Of a stretch of DNA of 64,000 nucleotides, positions 25,157-37,673 are shown piece by piece. Made by a program: the position numbers and the translations under genes. The number at the start of each line of letters is the position of its first letter. The first letter of the stretch is position 1. Origin of the DNA: Cenococcum geophilum 1.58 (lineage: Eukaryota > Ascomycota > Dothideomycetes > Gloniales > Gloniaceae); NCBI GenBank assembly GCA_001692895.1, contig KV748188.1:62001-126000 (forward strand), written 5' to 3'. The notes below the pieces were generated by a model. It searched no databases, was not told where the DNA came from, and was given only the letters and a program-made list of their open reading frames with translations.

Positions 25157-25306
25157 CCCCTTAACCCGCTAAAATTTGTCCACACGTTATCGATAAGGGT
25201 TGGCTAATAGAATTAATAAGATTAAGGCTCCATGACCATACGCGTACTTTTAATTCTATTGTTCCGCATGGACCACCTACCTTATAGACGTTGGCGGGTT
25301 AAGGGA
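25157..25306. mobile_element. Pogo/Fot1-like MITE, 150 bp
   Basis: Terminal inverted repeats CCCCTTAACCCGC and GCGGGTTAAGGGA, flanked by TA on both sides (25,155-25,156 and 25,307-25,308). TA target sites and short inverted ends are the mark of Tc1/mariner/Pogo elements. It has no coding capacity. An internal TTATCGATAAGGG block is shared with the MITEs at 41,719 and 59,518, in opposite orientation here. It lies in the pre-RT part of the Gypsy element. Confidence 0.85.
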
Positions 25307-25829
25307 TAGAGCCTAGAAAGTAAAAAGCTATTAGAGTATATAGCATAGAACTATAAAATAAAGTTAGAGCTAGAAATAAGTCTAAAGTTCTTTCTAATCT
25401 ATAAGCTAATAGAAGAGGAGTTAAGAGCACTTAAGGAGTTTATCTAAAAGAACCTATGAAAGGGATATATTAGACTATTATAGTTATTAGCGGGATATCT
25501 AGTGCTATTTATACTAAAGAAAAATAGAAAGCTTAGGCTATATATTAACTATAGATAGTTAAACAGTATTACTAAAAAGGATAGATATTCTTTACCCTTA
25601 ATTAGCGAAATCTAAGNTAGGATAGGTAATATATAAATCTTTATAAAGATAGATCTAAGATTAGCGTACTATTATATTAGAATTAAGGAAGGCAATAAAT
25701 AAAAGGCAGCCTTTAGGTTAAAGGAAGGACTCTATAAGCTATTAGTAATGTAATTTAGACTTATAAACATGCTAGTAATATTTTAGAAACAAATTAATAA
25801 TATATTAGGAGAATATCTTAATAAGTTTA

Positions 25830-26044
25830 TGTAAGGAGATCTTGTAGATAGGGGGCTATAAGGACACGATTGGAACAGGATAGATTGGTGAGAGAGACGA
25901 ATCCTTGAGGAGGTAAGGCCTCTGGGATTGTGGAGACTATATACTACGGGCACGTGCCTCCGGCACGTGACCGGCGACTATCTAAGGGGCGTCCGGGGGT
26001 TGTCCTGAGGGCAACCCGAGGTGTCCGCAATAATATCCCTTACA
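25830..26044. mobile_element. solo LTR, 215 bp, little altered
   Basis: TGTAAGG...CCTTACA ends, flanked by the 5-bp duplication GTTTA (25,825-25,829 and 26,045-26,049). It is inserted into the reverse transcriptase region of the Gypsy element. Its base composition is near normal, with many CpA and TpG retained, unlike its surroundings. It contains a hairpin at 25,951-25,969 (arms CACGTGCC and GGCACGTG). No full-length partner is seen in the window. Confidence 0.8.
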
Positions 26045-26510
26045 GTTTATTATAGTATACCTTAACGATATTATTATTTACTTAATAAGTAAGGAGAAAT
26101 ATAGGGAATATATTAAATATGTTTTAAAGAGACTATAAGAGGAACAAGTACTAGTATCAATTAAAAAATGCAAATTCTTTACTAAGAAGACTAATTTTAT
26201 TAAATTTATTATTAAACTAGAATATATTAGTATAGGTCTAAAAAAGATTAAAGCTATAGTAGGTTAGTAAGAACTAGAGAATGTAACGCAGTTAAGATTA
26301 TTCCTAGGATTTTATAACTACTATAGGAGATTTATAGTATAATAGTTAAAAAATAAAAAAACTATTTACGAGACTTATAAAGAAAAATGAACCACAGGTA
26401 TAAAATAAAAAATAAAAAAAACTGTTTAAAGAACTTAAGGAGTTATTTATCTAGAAACTAATTTTTAAGATCTATTAACTAGGGTTTAAAACGGTTATAG
26501 AAATAGATAT

Positions 26511-26730
26511 TATTTGTATTAACTTAATAATACAAGTAAGTTATATCTAGGGGCACGAAATACGTATAGTATCGTATGCTCTTTTGGATGGTAGTAACTG
26601 TCAATTCTATTGAAGTAGACTACGTAGTCTATATACTGACGCGCCCTCCCCCCTAATTGGTTATAAGCAGGTAGTTAGTGCACCAAACGCGTAAATACGC
26701 GTTTGGTATACTAGGTGCTGTAATTATACA
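26511..26730 (-). mobile_element. solo LTR of the Copia family at 866-7200, minus orientation
   Basis: The reverse complement matches the LTRs at 866-1124 and 6931-7200 from end to end, including the AGCATACGATACTATACGTA block. It is flanked by GATAT on both sides (26,506-26,510 and 26,731-26,735). A single LTR with its target duplication is the usual product of recombination between the two LTRs of a full element. Confidence 0.88.
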
Positions 26731-28179
26731 GATATATTAAACTTTATACTAAAAGTATCTTTGCTATATAAATATAGGAATATATAGTACCCAGTAGTAT
26801 ATTATAGTAGAAAAATAATACTACTAGAACTAAACTATAATATTTATAATAAGGAGTTATTAGGTATAGTTATAGTACTTAAGAAATAAAAAGTATTCTT
26901 ATAAGATATAAAGAAACTATTTATAGTTAAGACGGATTATAAAAACTTAATAGGGTTTCTAATAATAAAAGAACTTAACTAAAGATAGGTTAAATAGGCG
27001 GAGATACTTATAGAATACTATTTTAAGATTTAGTACACTAAAGGAACTAAAAATGTAAGAGTAGACGTACTAAGTAGGAAAGCTAAATTACAAAATAATA
27101 AGAAGCCATTAGGGGCAATATTATAAAAAGATAAGGACGGATTGATTAGATATAATTATCCTAAAATTATAATAACTTAGGAATATAAATTACTGGAAAG
27201 CAATTAAACTAGGAGAATCTAAAAGGCGTAAACTAAGGATATAGACTTAGAGTAGTATAAAAATTAAGAAGCAACGTATATACCTAAGTTAATTGTAAAA
27301 GAATTTATTAAGAAGTTCTATAAGGGAATGATATAGGGATATAACAGAGCCTAAGGACTAGTGTTTAGACTCTAAAAGGAGTATATTATTAATAAAATCT
27401 AGTATTTAACAAGAGAAATTATAAAAGAGTATCTAGATTGCTAAAGGAATAAACTAATAAGGCATAGACCGTACGGAAAACTATAGCCTATTAAAGTACT
27501 AAAACGGCTATAGGAAATAATATTATAGAACTTTATAGTAAAGCTACTAAAGTTAAAAGATTTTATTACTAAATAGGAGTATAATATAATCCTTATAATA
27601 GTAAATAAGCTAACTAAATAGGGATACTTTATAGCATATATATAAAAAATCTTAGTAGAGGATATAGCTAGAATCTATATTAAAAAAGTGTTTATAAGAC
27701 ATAGAGTACTAAGTAAGATTATATTAGATAGAGATTTAAGATTTATAGCAGTATTTTAGGAGGTATTTTTAGCGGAATAAGAGGTTTATACAGTATTATT
27801 AACAGCGTATTATTTATAAATAGATAAATAAATAGAAAGATTAAACTAGACGCTAGAACAATACCTAAGATATTATATTAACTACGTATAAAATAATTAG
27901 GTATTATTACTACTAGTTATATAGTTTGTATATAACACAACACTATAGAAAGGTATAGAGATATTACTATTTTAGGTAAATTATAGATATAAGCATAGAA
28001 TATTATTATTACTATAATAAGTAAAATAGTAAAATAGAGGATAAAAACTCTAATAAATCTTTATAAGGACCTTTATTTTATAGCAAAATTAGTATAAAAA
28101 AAGATAAAAAGGTACTATAACGCTAGGAGATCTAAGGGACTAAATCTAAAGAAGGGGAATAAAGTATAGCTATTATATA

Positions 28180-28437
28180 TGTTGGTATGCTTTAACAACG
28201 TGCAGAATATATATATTACAATAATATGTACTATACAGTGTTAAAAATAGATATTAATTCTTTTAGATCTACGCGTTATAAAGGATAAAGCTCTTTACGT
28301 GTTCTCCCGGAACTTCTATTAACCAATTATAATTTTCCATCCCTAGGATAGAAAATCGCCATTAGCTCGCTTGCTACTAGCGCCTTGGCCTCCCTCGTAA
28401 TATATCCACTATTGCAATGCAATATATTTTAGCTACA
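28180..28437 (-). repeat. 3' LTR of minus-strand Copia element
   Basis: Read on the minus strand it runs TGTAGCTA...CCAACA. It contains the 25-nt hairpin at 28,331-28,355 (arms ATTTTCCATCC and GGATAGAAAAT) followed by CGCCATTAGCTCGCTT. Confidence 0.9.
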
Positions 28438-31359
28438 CTAGGAGTACTTTAAAAAAAATGCGAAGAACTAGTATCCTATAACTATGTAGTTTGAAAATCT
28501 ATATACGCACTTCTCTTTTCTTCCTTCCTTGCTGTTGTAGGTATAGGTAGATTGCTATAGATTGTCGTAGATTGCCGTAGATTGCGGTTACGTGACGCGG
28601 AGATCGTATATAACTTCGAGCGGTGCTACTTATCCTCTCAAGCTTGCATATATCCTCCTTGCTATATTTATACCTTAGTTAACTAAGTCGCTAACATAGT
28701 ACGTTCTACCCATTCTACCGTCTTTAACTTAATTTAGTTTGTGTTAATAAGTTACTTAAGGGCTAATAATGGTTTACTTTTAGTTATAGCGTCTATAGGG
28801 TTGCTATCTCTATTAATTTACTTAACTTTAGCTATTTCGCGTCTTTTATAGGACTGGAGTAGGCATATAATATTAATTATAAGTCTCTTCTCCTATATAG
28901 TTCCTAGCTTAATAAGGTATTTATAAATTAACTTAGAATTAGTATAAAGGATAAGCGGTAGACTAATGTTGAGTTATAATTTAACTATGGCCTTAATTGT
29001 AGCGCCAATGTTAAAACTATAGGCCATAGCGTATAATTTAGAGGCTAGTATACTTCTAATGACTTTCTTATACTTAACTAAGGACTAGTAAATAATATTC
29101 GCCTTATTTAATAAGTTTACTAGTCCTAGGATATATCTAATCTATAATAAAAGGTCCTTATTATTTATAAATAAGGAATTAGTAAATATAAGTAGCTAAA
29201 GTATCTTTATGTTAAGTTTAATAAAGCTTAAGCCTCTTATTAAGTTCTTAATTTGCTACTAAATTCTCTTATTAAGTAGTTTTGCGTCTTTCTTATTAGG
29301 GTTAATTACCTAGGCAGCGTAGAATAAATTAAAAGAAGCTTTAGGCTGGCATATAGACGCAATATAGGCTCCTCTTGCTTATTGGGCGACGTATTAGTCC
29401 TTAGGTATAAGTGCTATATAAATAATACCTCTAGAACTAGTTATTATAATAGCTTCCTTAATATTAATAAGGGTTAAATTCTGGCATTAGCGCTCTTATA
29501 TAAGCGTAATTACGTAATCCTATTATCGGATAATGCCTCCATTAAACTTAATTGGGTGCTCCAGCGTAAGTTACTTATATTCCTTAATTAGGAACTTAGC
29601 TTCCTTAATCTTCTTCTATTCTAAAGCTATAAAGACTAAGTTAGCTAGTAGGAGGGTATTATTGGTCTGCAGACTAACTATTCTAAAATTTATAGGGTTA
29701 TTAAGGTAAAGTAAATAGGGGTTATAAGTAAATTAGCTTATGTTTAGTTCTTTAATATAGTAATTATAGTAAGTCTTAAACTAATAATTACCTACCTTAG
29801 GGATACCATATAAAGGTCTAACGACTTTTAGAATTGTGCCTTATAAGACTTTAAGTGCTATGCTAAGTTTAAGAGGTGCTCTAATATAGAAGTCTTAATT
29901 TAGTTTTAAAGCTAATCGTATATAGGCCTATAAGATATCTTATAAGAAGAGATATATACCATTGTTCTAAGTTATAGCTATAATGCAGAGAATAAGGCGT
30001 TAGCTAACTTATTAGATTATAGGTAATTAGGTTAGTATAAGGTCTTTTTCTAAGTTATTATATGCCTATATAACTAGTCTTAACTTCTTAAAGGCTTTAT
30101 TAATACTGGGGTTCTTAATCTTGTTAATAAATCTAGAGTTAAATACTCTATTACTTTGTGGTATATCTTTGGGGTTAACTAGTTTAAAAACTCCTTTCTT
30201 AAGTAATCCCTTAATCTCCTTTTAGCGTAATACTATAAACTAATTTAAATTTATAAGTTAATTATTATCCTTATCTTATAGATATATTAAAATGTTCGCG
30301 GTATTAGCTTTAATAGGGTACTTATATAGTTTACCTCTTCTACACTTAACAGGTTAAGGTCTAGGCTTAGTTTAAGGTAGTTCGCTCTTATTATTTTTTA
30401 GCTACATATCCTCTATAATCTTAGGGTCTACTAAATATAGTTTTACAACTATGCTGTGGAAGTTAGTAGGTCTATAGGGAAGTTATATAGTATAGGTCTT
30501 ATTTTTAATACTAAGTAGGTTATACGGACTAGACTAGTAACTAGGTTAGCCTATAGGTTTTTCTCTCTATACTAATATAGGTAAGTTAAGTAGTAGGTTA
30601 TAAATCGTAGTTGTCTTAGGTCTATTGCGCATATTAAGGGCATCTACTACTTAGCGCTTAGCTCTAAGCTTCTTAACTTCTTCTATAGCCTTTTTAAGAG
30701 CTACTGCTTATTATGCAACTGTAGAATTAGGTGCGTTAGATTCTATTATACATGGGTAAGCTTTAAATACTAGTAAGGTAGGTATAAGGCCGTTAGGGCC
30801 TATAAAATTGTTAATTGCTTTAAAAGCTATTTATAGAGCTATGTCCTTACTAATATCCGGTAGTTTTATAATAATAATATAGTATATGCGACAGAGGGGG
30901 CTATAATAGCGTTCTACTATTCTAACTAAATTGTGGGCTTTAATAGGCATGCGTCTTATAGCTGTTTTAAGTATTATGGCGTATTGTTTAAATTCCTTAC
31001 TTATAAAGCTCTTGCCTATATTATATATAATAATATTAGGGGGTCCTAGGTATATATTAATCTAGCACATTTATAATATATCCTATATATACTTAGCGCT
31101 AATACTTTACAGCTATCTACTAGTTTAAAATTATATTCCTTTATTAATAATATATAAAAGGGGTGCGATATTAATATATATAATATTAACCATAATTAAA
31201 TAGTTAAAGTTATTATTATTATATAAGGTAAATCTAAATCTACTAGGCAACTTCCTATATTTTTAATAATGGTGGTAGTAGTGTATAAGATTATCTAAGG
31301 TCTTACTGTTAATATTATATCCTAAGCGTTTAAGTATTCGTGTAAGACGCTCAACTAAA

Positions 31360-31588
31360 GGGTGGCTAAAGCGACGATATAATCGTCTTAATTTAATATT
31401 AGTTAAGTAGCAAGGGTTTTAATTAAATAACTTAGTTAGGTAATTGCATAGGGATGTTTTCTAAAGTAGGAAAGGGTGGCCAAAGCGATAATATAATTGT
31501 CTCAATTTAATATTAGTTAAGTAGTAAGGGTTTTAATTAAATGACTTAGTTAGGTAATTGCACAGGGATATTTTTTTAAAGTAGGAAA
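31360..31588. repeat. tandem duplication, about 115-bp units, in Copia element
   Basis: Two units (31,360-31,473 and 31,474-31,588) each start GGGTGGCYAAAGCGA and end in AAAGTAGGAAA. The start of a third copy follows at 31,589. It lies just before the integrase region of the minus-strand Copia element. Confidence 0.8.
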
Positions 31589-33959
31589 GGGTGGCTAAAG
31601 CGATGTATAACCAGTACTTCGCTCTAAGGGGTGATTAGTATATTTTTTAGGTTATTAAAGTATACTTATAGGTGGTCTATATTTGCTACGTAGAGTAAAA
31701 ATGGGGTGTTAACCTTAATAATGTGAAACTTAATTATACTAATTAGGGTAGTTATTTTAGTTAATTTAATTAATAAGGTTAATCTAATGCCAAACTATAC
31801 GTTAACTATGCCTTATATGGTGGTATTAAGCTATATATCGGTATTAAGTCTCTAGAATGCTAAGAATTGGCTATATCCTATTATAGATCGTTTAGATGCT
31901 CCTGTATTAATTATTATGCCTATAAAGTTGTCTGTAGTATAGCGGGATATAAATATAGTTATATTGTAGGTAAAGGGGTCCTAGTTAGTTATAAGAGGTG
32001 CTATATTATTTATAGTTATAACCAAATGGCTAAAGGCTTTGTCGGCTAGGGTAGCAGCTATAAAAATTACTTTATACTGTTCTACTTAGCTAAAGGAGGT
32101 ATAAAAGTAATCAATATTTAGTTATAAGTTCTCGTTAGTTGCCTTATAACTTACGTTAATAGTTAGTGCTTAGAAAGCTTCCTTAAGCTCTTTTTCTAAG
32201 TTATTATTATTATCCTTATAGTCCATAATATATTAATTAAGTTATTTCTTAAATTGGTCGCTAAATTTGCTAAATCTATCTCTATTAGTAGTCCTAAATT
32301 TAGCTTTAGACTCTTCTTGCTCCTCCTTAGTATATTTCTATAAGCAATATTATTCTTTATTATATATAAAGCAATATAGCCTCTATTAGTTACTGCGGTT
32401 GCTACAGTTATTGCGGTTATAGTTATTGTCTCTTTTATAAAATTATTAGTCCGTAAAGAAAGCTTATATCTTCTCTATATACTCTTTTTCATATACTATA
32501 ATAGACGATTAAAGTTTATTAATAAGGGCTCTAAGGTTATCCGGTAGGTTAGAGACTGTATATCTATATACTAGTATTCCCTAGTAAGAAATAATAATTT
32601 TATTATAGAGGAAGTCTATAGTTTATAAGGTAGGTCTAAGGCTATACTATAGTTAACGAAGTCTATAAATTAGCAATTAGAGACATTCGCTTATAGGCTT
32701 ATCTATATTTCCTACTATTACTATTATAAGTATAATAGTATTCTATTCGTCTAGATTCTTACGTTAAAATCCTAGTCCTTTAAAGAAATTCTAAAGGTGT
32801 TCGTAAGCTTTAGCAAATAGTAGGTAGAATAGTTAGTTTATATAAAAGCGGTCTAAAGCTAGTCCTTTTAGCATAGTAGGGAATACCTTAAGGTAAGCTT
32901 TTTAGGGTACATCCGCTTAATTATAGATGTCGTAAAATATTGTTAATTTATAGTTAAGGCTTTTATTTGTGCCACCGTATTTCTGCTTCTCTATATATAT
33001 CTTAGCTACATTTACAATTTCCTTTTTATAGCCAGTTATAGTAATAGGGCGGTTTTCCTTGTCCATAGGTTATTTATAGAGTTACTATATTATTATTATA
33101 GGTTAAGGCGTAATAGATAGTATAAAGGTAAAAGTAATTATAAATTAAGATATAGTAGAAAGTATAGGCACTGGGGAATATCTTACTTAATACTCTTCTA
33201 GAGTTTTATGTGTCTTATAATACTAAATACTTCTTAACTTAATGCTAGTATTAAACTTTTTCTTAAGTGCGTTTATCTCTTCTCTAGTCTATTCTATTTA
33301 GTTCTCTTTTTATACTATTTTGTATAAGGACTAAGGGAGTAATTTACCTCATTTATAGTTAGTATTAACCTATACTCCTCTAATATTTAGATAATTATAT
33401 AGGTGCTAAAGCTAGTATAAGGGGATTTTCGTAAAGATATTAACCATAAAGTCCTTAAAATCTCCCTAGAATGATTCCTAGAGTGTTAAGTCTAGCTAGT
33501 TATATATCTTCGTATATACGTACATCTTATATTATATATAGTTGGTTAGCTTATCCTTAGTAACTTCTATTAGGTTAATTCTATCTTCCTATTTAGCTAC
33601 TTTTTCCTTTTAGTCTTTCTCTGTTCCTAATATCTTATATTTTATATATTATTTAGGTAGGTAAGGGTATTTATAGAATAAAAGTAGGGGAATAGTTAGG
33701 GAGGCGGTTAAGGAGGTAGTTAAGGAAGTGGTTAAGGAGGCGGTTTGAGTTAGTTAAGTAGGGTAAGGTGTTCTACGCAGTAGTCTTTTAAAATAAATAG
33801 AATAAGATGTTTAGTAGTTGTTGTGGATACCAGATAAGTACTCCTAGGTAGTTTTTCTTTTTCTCTTTAACTAAAATAAGCTAATATAAAAGGTGGATAA
33901 GTATAACTATCTTCTAAGCTATCTGCGTGTTTCCTAATCTATACGCGCTTACTAATCAG

Positions 33960-34217
33960 TATTAGTATGCTTTAATAACGTATAGAATATATATATTACA
34001 ATAATATATACTATACGGTGTTATAGATAGATATTAATTCTTTTAGATTTACGCGTTATGAAGAATAAAGCTCTTCGCGTGTTCTGCCATGGCTTCTGTC
34101 AACTAATTATAATTTTCTATCCCTAGGATGGAAAATCGCCATTAGCTCGCTTGCCACCAGCGCCTTAGCATCCCTTATAATATATCTACTATTATAATAT
34201 AATATATTCTAGCTACA
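33960..34217 (-). repeat. 5' LTR of minus-strand Copia element
   Basis: Same length as its partner at 28,180-28,437. It carries the hairpin at 34,112-34,136 and is followed by target duplication ATATA. Confidence 0.9.
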
Positions 34218-35308
34218 ATATAAAACTTTTATAAGTTAATAACTAAGTAAGAAGTTAAATTACGTTAGACTAGGACTATTTAAAATCGTAGCTAAGATAT
34301 TAAAAGTTATATATAGACTTAACTTACTAGTAAAAATAAAAATAAAAATCTACCCTATATAGCATATTATAATACTAGAGCCAGTGCATAAAAATATAGA
34401 GCTACTAGTTTATAAAGCGGATATATATAGAGGATAAAAGGAAGACAAATAGCAGGTTTTAAAGATTATTAATTATAAGGATATTAATAATAAAATATAG
34501 TATAAAGTAAAGTAGATAGGTTATAATAAGACTACCTAAGAACCACTATAGAACATAAAGAATTTTATAGAAAAGGTATAGGAGTATTAAAAGAGAACGG
34601 GTTAGGTAATATTAAGGAGCTAAAAATTAAAAAATTAGTTAAAGGCGATAAATAAGTAGAATTATTTAGGGGATCTACTACTAGCGTATAAGTTATTTCC
34701 GCCTCTTTTTAATTAGAATCCTTTTTAGCCTCCTTAGCCTTAAGCTTAGAGAGACCTTACTTAACTAAATATAACTCTTTAAAGCGCACCCTTTTATAAC
34801 CCTTTATTAGATAAGATAATTAAGTATAAGCTTTTAGTTAAGCTTTTAGGGCCTAAGACGCTTTATTAGAATAACGTTAAACTTTAATAAGGACCTTAGC
34901 TAGCTTACTTTTTAGGGTTTTAGCCGCTACTAATACGCGAGACCCTAAGATAAATTAGATAAGGAATAAGGAGATTATATAGAATTATAAGACGTGTATA
35001 TTTAGCATTAAAGGCAGATTAAACGTTATAAGATAACCGTATATTTGCTCGCGTATACTTAGTATAAAAAGAAGGTTAGTAACTAAATAAAGCCGCAATT
35101 ATAATATATACTAACTTCTTCTCTACACAACGAGAATAGGACGGTATAACTTTACTAAGTAAAAGAATAAATAATACTAGCTAATTATAACGATTAAACA
35201 TAAAGAATCTAATAAAGGTTATTAAATTAAAAACGGGAATATTATACCTCTAATAAATAACTTAAAGATAGGAGATACCTTTAAGGACAAAGATAAAGAG
35301 GGGGATAG

Positions 35309-35713
35309 TATTATAGACCTTATATTAGCAGTAGTACGACTACTAAAAAGATATATAAATATGTTAGTTAAGATAGTATAGGAGGCGCTGGAACCAATTA
35401 AGCTATAGGATAAGGGGTAGCTAAGTTATATAGCTAATTATATTATAAGTTTGGAACGTAAGAATATAGGAACGTAGAAATATAATATACTAGCGTACTT
35501 AGTATATTTCTTAGGCACAGTATTATATATTTAAAGGACTACAGTTCCTACTAAGATAGTTCTCTTCTTTATAGTAAATCTTAGAATATAATTAGAGTTA
35601 ATCTATTAGGTAACCACTCTACTAGTTATATTATTATTATTAACTTATTTATTACCTATATACCTAGCCTATTAATAAGTCCACCGTAGTACTTCCTATA
35701 AGGCTTTATTACA
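35309..35713 (+). repeat. 3' LTR of Gypsy 22,398-35,713
   Basis: Follows the polypurine tract and partners 22,398-22,819. It ends ...GGCTTTATTACA, directly abutting the second copy of the 311-bp repeat. Confidence 0.8.
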
Positions 35714-36024
35714 TTAGGTATAGGTACTAGTCTTCTTTTTAAAGGCATTATAGAAAAATTAAACTAGCTATCCTCCTAAGGGGTTTAGTAAGGATTTAAA
35801 TATAAGGTAAAGATATAGATAGGGAATCCAATTAATAGAACAATAGGGTATATTATATAGATAGACAAATCCTTAAGGAAAAAGGAGGAGTCTATATACG
35901 AGGTAAGAAAGGGGTTTTCCTAGGTATATATAATGTACGTACCTTATAGGCAAGTTACCTCTAGGTTACCCCTAGGTTGCCTATACCTTATAGCTATATA
36001 ACTATCTACTTAGGTTTTACTTAG
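35714..36024. mobile_element. 311-bp repeat (copy 2)
   Basis: Aligns end to end with 24,763-25,073 and has the same length. It lies directly between the end of a Gypsy LTR (35,713) and the truncated Gypsy element that follows. No matching 5-bp duplication flanks this copy (TTACA before, TAATA after). Confidence 0.65.
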
Positions 36025-36025
36025 T

Positions 36026-37673
36026 AATAGTCCCTTAAAAATAAACTGCTTAAGCACTAGAAACGGCTAGTAGTAGTAAAGGAATAGGACTTATAGACTT
36101 AGCTTATTACTAAAGTATATACTTAGGTTTCTATAGCCTACCCTAAAAAAAAGATCTATAAGATTATTAGTAACCGTTACTACTAGTCTAAAATAATTAT
36201 AGATATTAACTATTATATATAGAACTATAACGGCTACTATAGGTTTATAATTCCGCAAGATAAGACCTTAAAATTATTAAAACCTCTTCTAATACTAGAA
36301 TGCCCCTAATAGTATATCTTTATAAAAAAATTATAAACTACCTCTAGACTATAACGGATATAATATAGTTATAATTTAAGTTAACTACTTTAGTAAGCGT
36401 CTGTTTTTAATTCCCTATTATAAGAATATTAATGCTAAAGAGGCGGCCTAACTATATATTTACTATATCCTCTAAATTTACGGACTACTAAATACTATTA
36501 TATCTAATCGCGGGCTATAGTCTATATTAGCCTTCTAGAACAATTCTACCTAGATTTTAGGTATTAGGCTAAAGCTTTTTATAGTATACCACTCCTAGAT
36601 AGACGGTTAGATAAAGATTATAAATTAATACTTAAACTAAAGACTCTGGCTCTTTATTAACTGCTTTTAGGATAACTAGGCTAAACTACTATCCCTAATA
36701 AACTATACCCAAATAACCTTACTCTATAACTTTATGGGATTTGCCCCTATCTAATTAGAAATAGGCTACTTACCCTATATAAGCTTTAACTAGGAAAAAC
36801 CAAAAGAACCCTAGACTATACGCAAAAAACTAATTTATAAGAAAGCCTAGTAATACGCTAAGCGCTTAGAAAAAGCCTAGATAGTAGCCTATATAAATCT
36901 AAATAAAGTCTAAAAATTAATAAAATAGTAGGTAAATAAGTATAGGTATAAGCCTAACTTTACTATAGGTAATATAGTCTAGGTTATAATAAAGAACTAA
37001 AAGACAGGACGGCCTAGCTATAAGCTAGACTATTAAATAGCAGAACTATATAAGGTCCTTAAGAAGATAGGTAACTCGTATAAAGTAAAGCTCCTAGATT
37101 TAATTTAGGTTTACTATATCTTTTTACTAAATAAGCTATAGAAAGCTATAAATAACGTATTACCTAAATAAAAGAATTAATCCCCCCTACTAATTTAAGT
37201 TAATAGTAATAATAAATAGAAAGTTAAAAAAAATACTAGCTTATAAACTTATAAGGGAAACGTTAAAGTACTATATTAGTTAGATATGCTATAACTTAAA
37301 CCTAATATAATACCCTACCTAGAATTTTATAGGCTACCCCCAGAAGCCTAAAGAGTTCTATAATTAATATTCTAGTTTACCTAAACCCCTAAAGTACTTA
37401 GATAAATAAATAAAATGCTAGTATAATAAAGATAATAAGCTACCGGAAAAGTATAGGGATAGGAATACCCTAAGGCCCTAATTTAAAAAAATTAGAACTT
37501 AGTAGAACCTAGTAGAAATTATAAAATTATAGCTACCCTTTTTACTTTATTTCTAACAAAGCTAAAGGGTAGGCTTTTTAGAAGGGGGGGGGTAATATTA
37601 TAGTACTGGTAGAACTTAGTAAAGAGATACGATTATATAACTAGAGGACCGTATAAAAGAACCCTACTATAAA
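36026..37673 (+). mobile_element. 5'-truncated Gypsy element: integrase to 3' LTR
   Basis: Plus-strand Gypsy fossil that starts abruptly after the 311-bp repeat. The readable parts are the linker before integrase (near 36,100), the integrase zinc-binding and core region (about 36,150-36,800) and a C-terminal region to about 37,560. A polypurine tract (AAGGGGGGGGG) lies at about 37,583-37,592 and the start of an LTR at about 37,593, with a TATAAAAG box at about 37,652. The next Gypsy element cuts in at 37,674. The C-terminal part resembles that of the element at 45,046-59,257 (shared stretch before CTTTAG...GATAATAAG), so they are relatives. The 5' half is missing. Whether its LTR continues after 44,719 or gives way to LINE sequence is unclear. 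Confidence 0.65.

Larger units (their letters stand above)
28180..34217 (-). mobile_element. Ty1/Copia LTR retrotransposon, full-length, minus strand, with TSD
   Basis: A 6038-bp Copia element with LTRs at 28,180-28,437 and 33,960-34,217 (258 bp each) and target duplication ATATA (28,175-28,179 and 34,218-34,222). On the minus strand come gag (about 33,600 down to 32,200, cysteine knuckle near 32,350), integrase (about 31,300 to 30,700), reverse transcriptase (about 30,240 to 29,600) and RNase H (about 29,400 to 28,800), in Copia order. Residual NRVFNSRF at about 30,140 is the start of the reverse transcriptase. The DNA just inside its 5' LTR is nearly that of the Copia element at 866-7200, so the two families are related. 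It lies within the integrase region of the Gypsy element 22,398-35,713 and is younger than it. Many tens of breaks. Confidence 0.88.
22398..35713 (+). mobile_element. Gypsy LTR retrotransposon carrying several later insertions
   Basis: Plus-strand Gypsy fossil with LTRs at 22,398-22,819 and 35,309-35,713. Its own parts are gag (about 22,860-23,623), reverse transcriptase (about 25,330-26,200), RNase H (about 26,800-27,070), integrase (about 27,270-28,150) and a chromodomain-like tail (about 34,380-34,620, residual EPL after YKVK). A polypurine tract (AAAGAGGGGGA) lies at about 35,295-35,305. Later arrivals inside it are an unidentified insert, a 311-bp repeat, a MITE, two solo LTRs and a Copia element. 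LTR and gag (start MPPK) resemble the minus-strand element at 47,519-55,544, so both belong to one family. AATAG precedes the left LTR. The same 5 bp are not directly after the right LTR but occur at 36,026-36,030, beyond a 311-bp repeat. Many tens of breaks. Confidence 0.75.

Noticed and set aside
36026-36030. AATAG as the right target duplication of the Gypsy element 22,398-35,713
   Set aside because: It matches the left flank but is 312 bp away from the LTR end, and 5-mers of this composition are common here. Kept only as a possibility in the 311-bp repeat finding.
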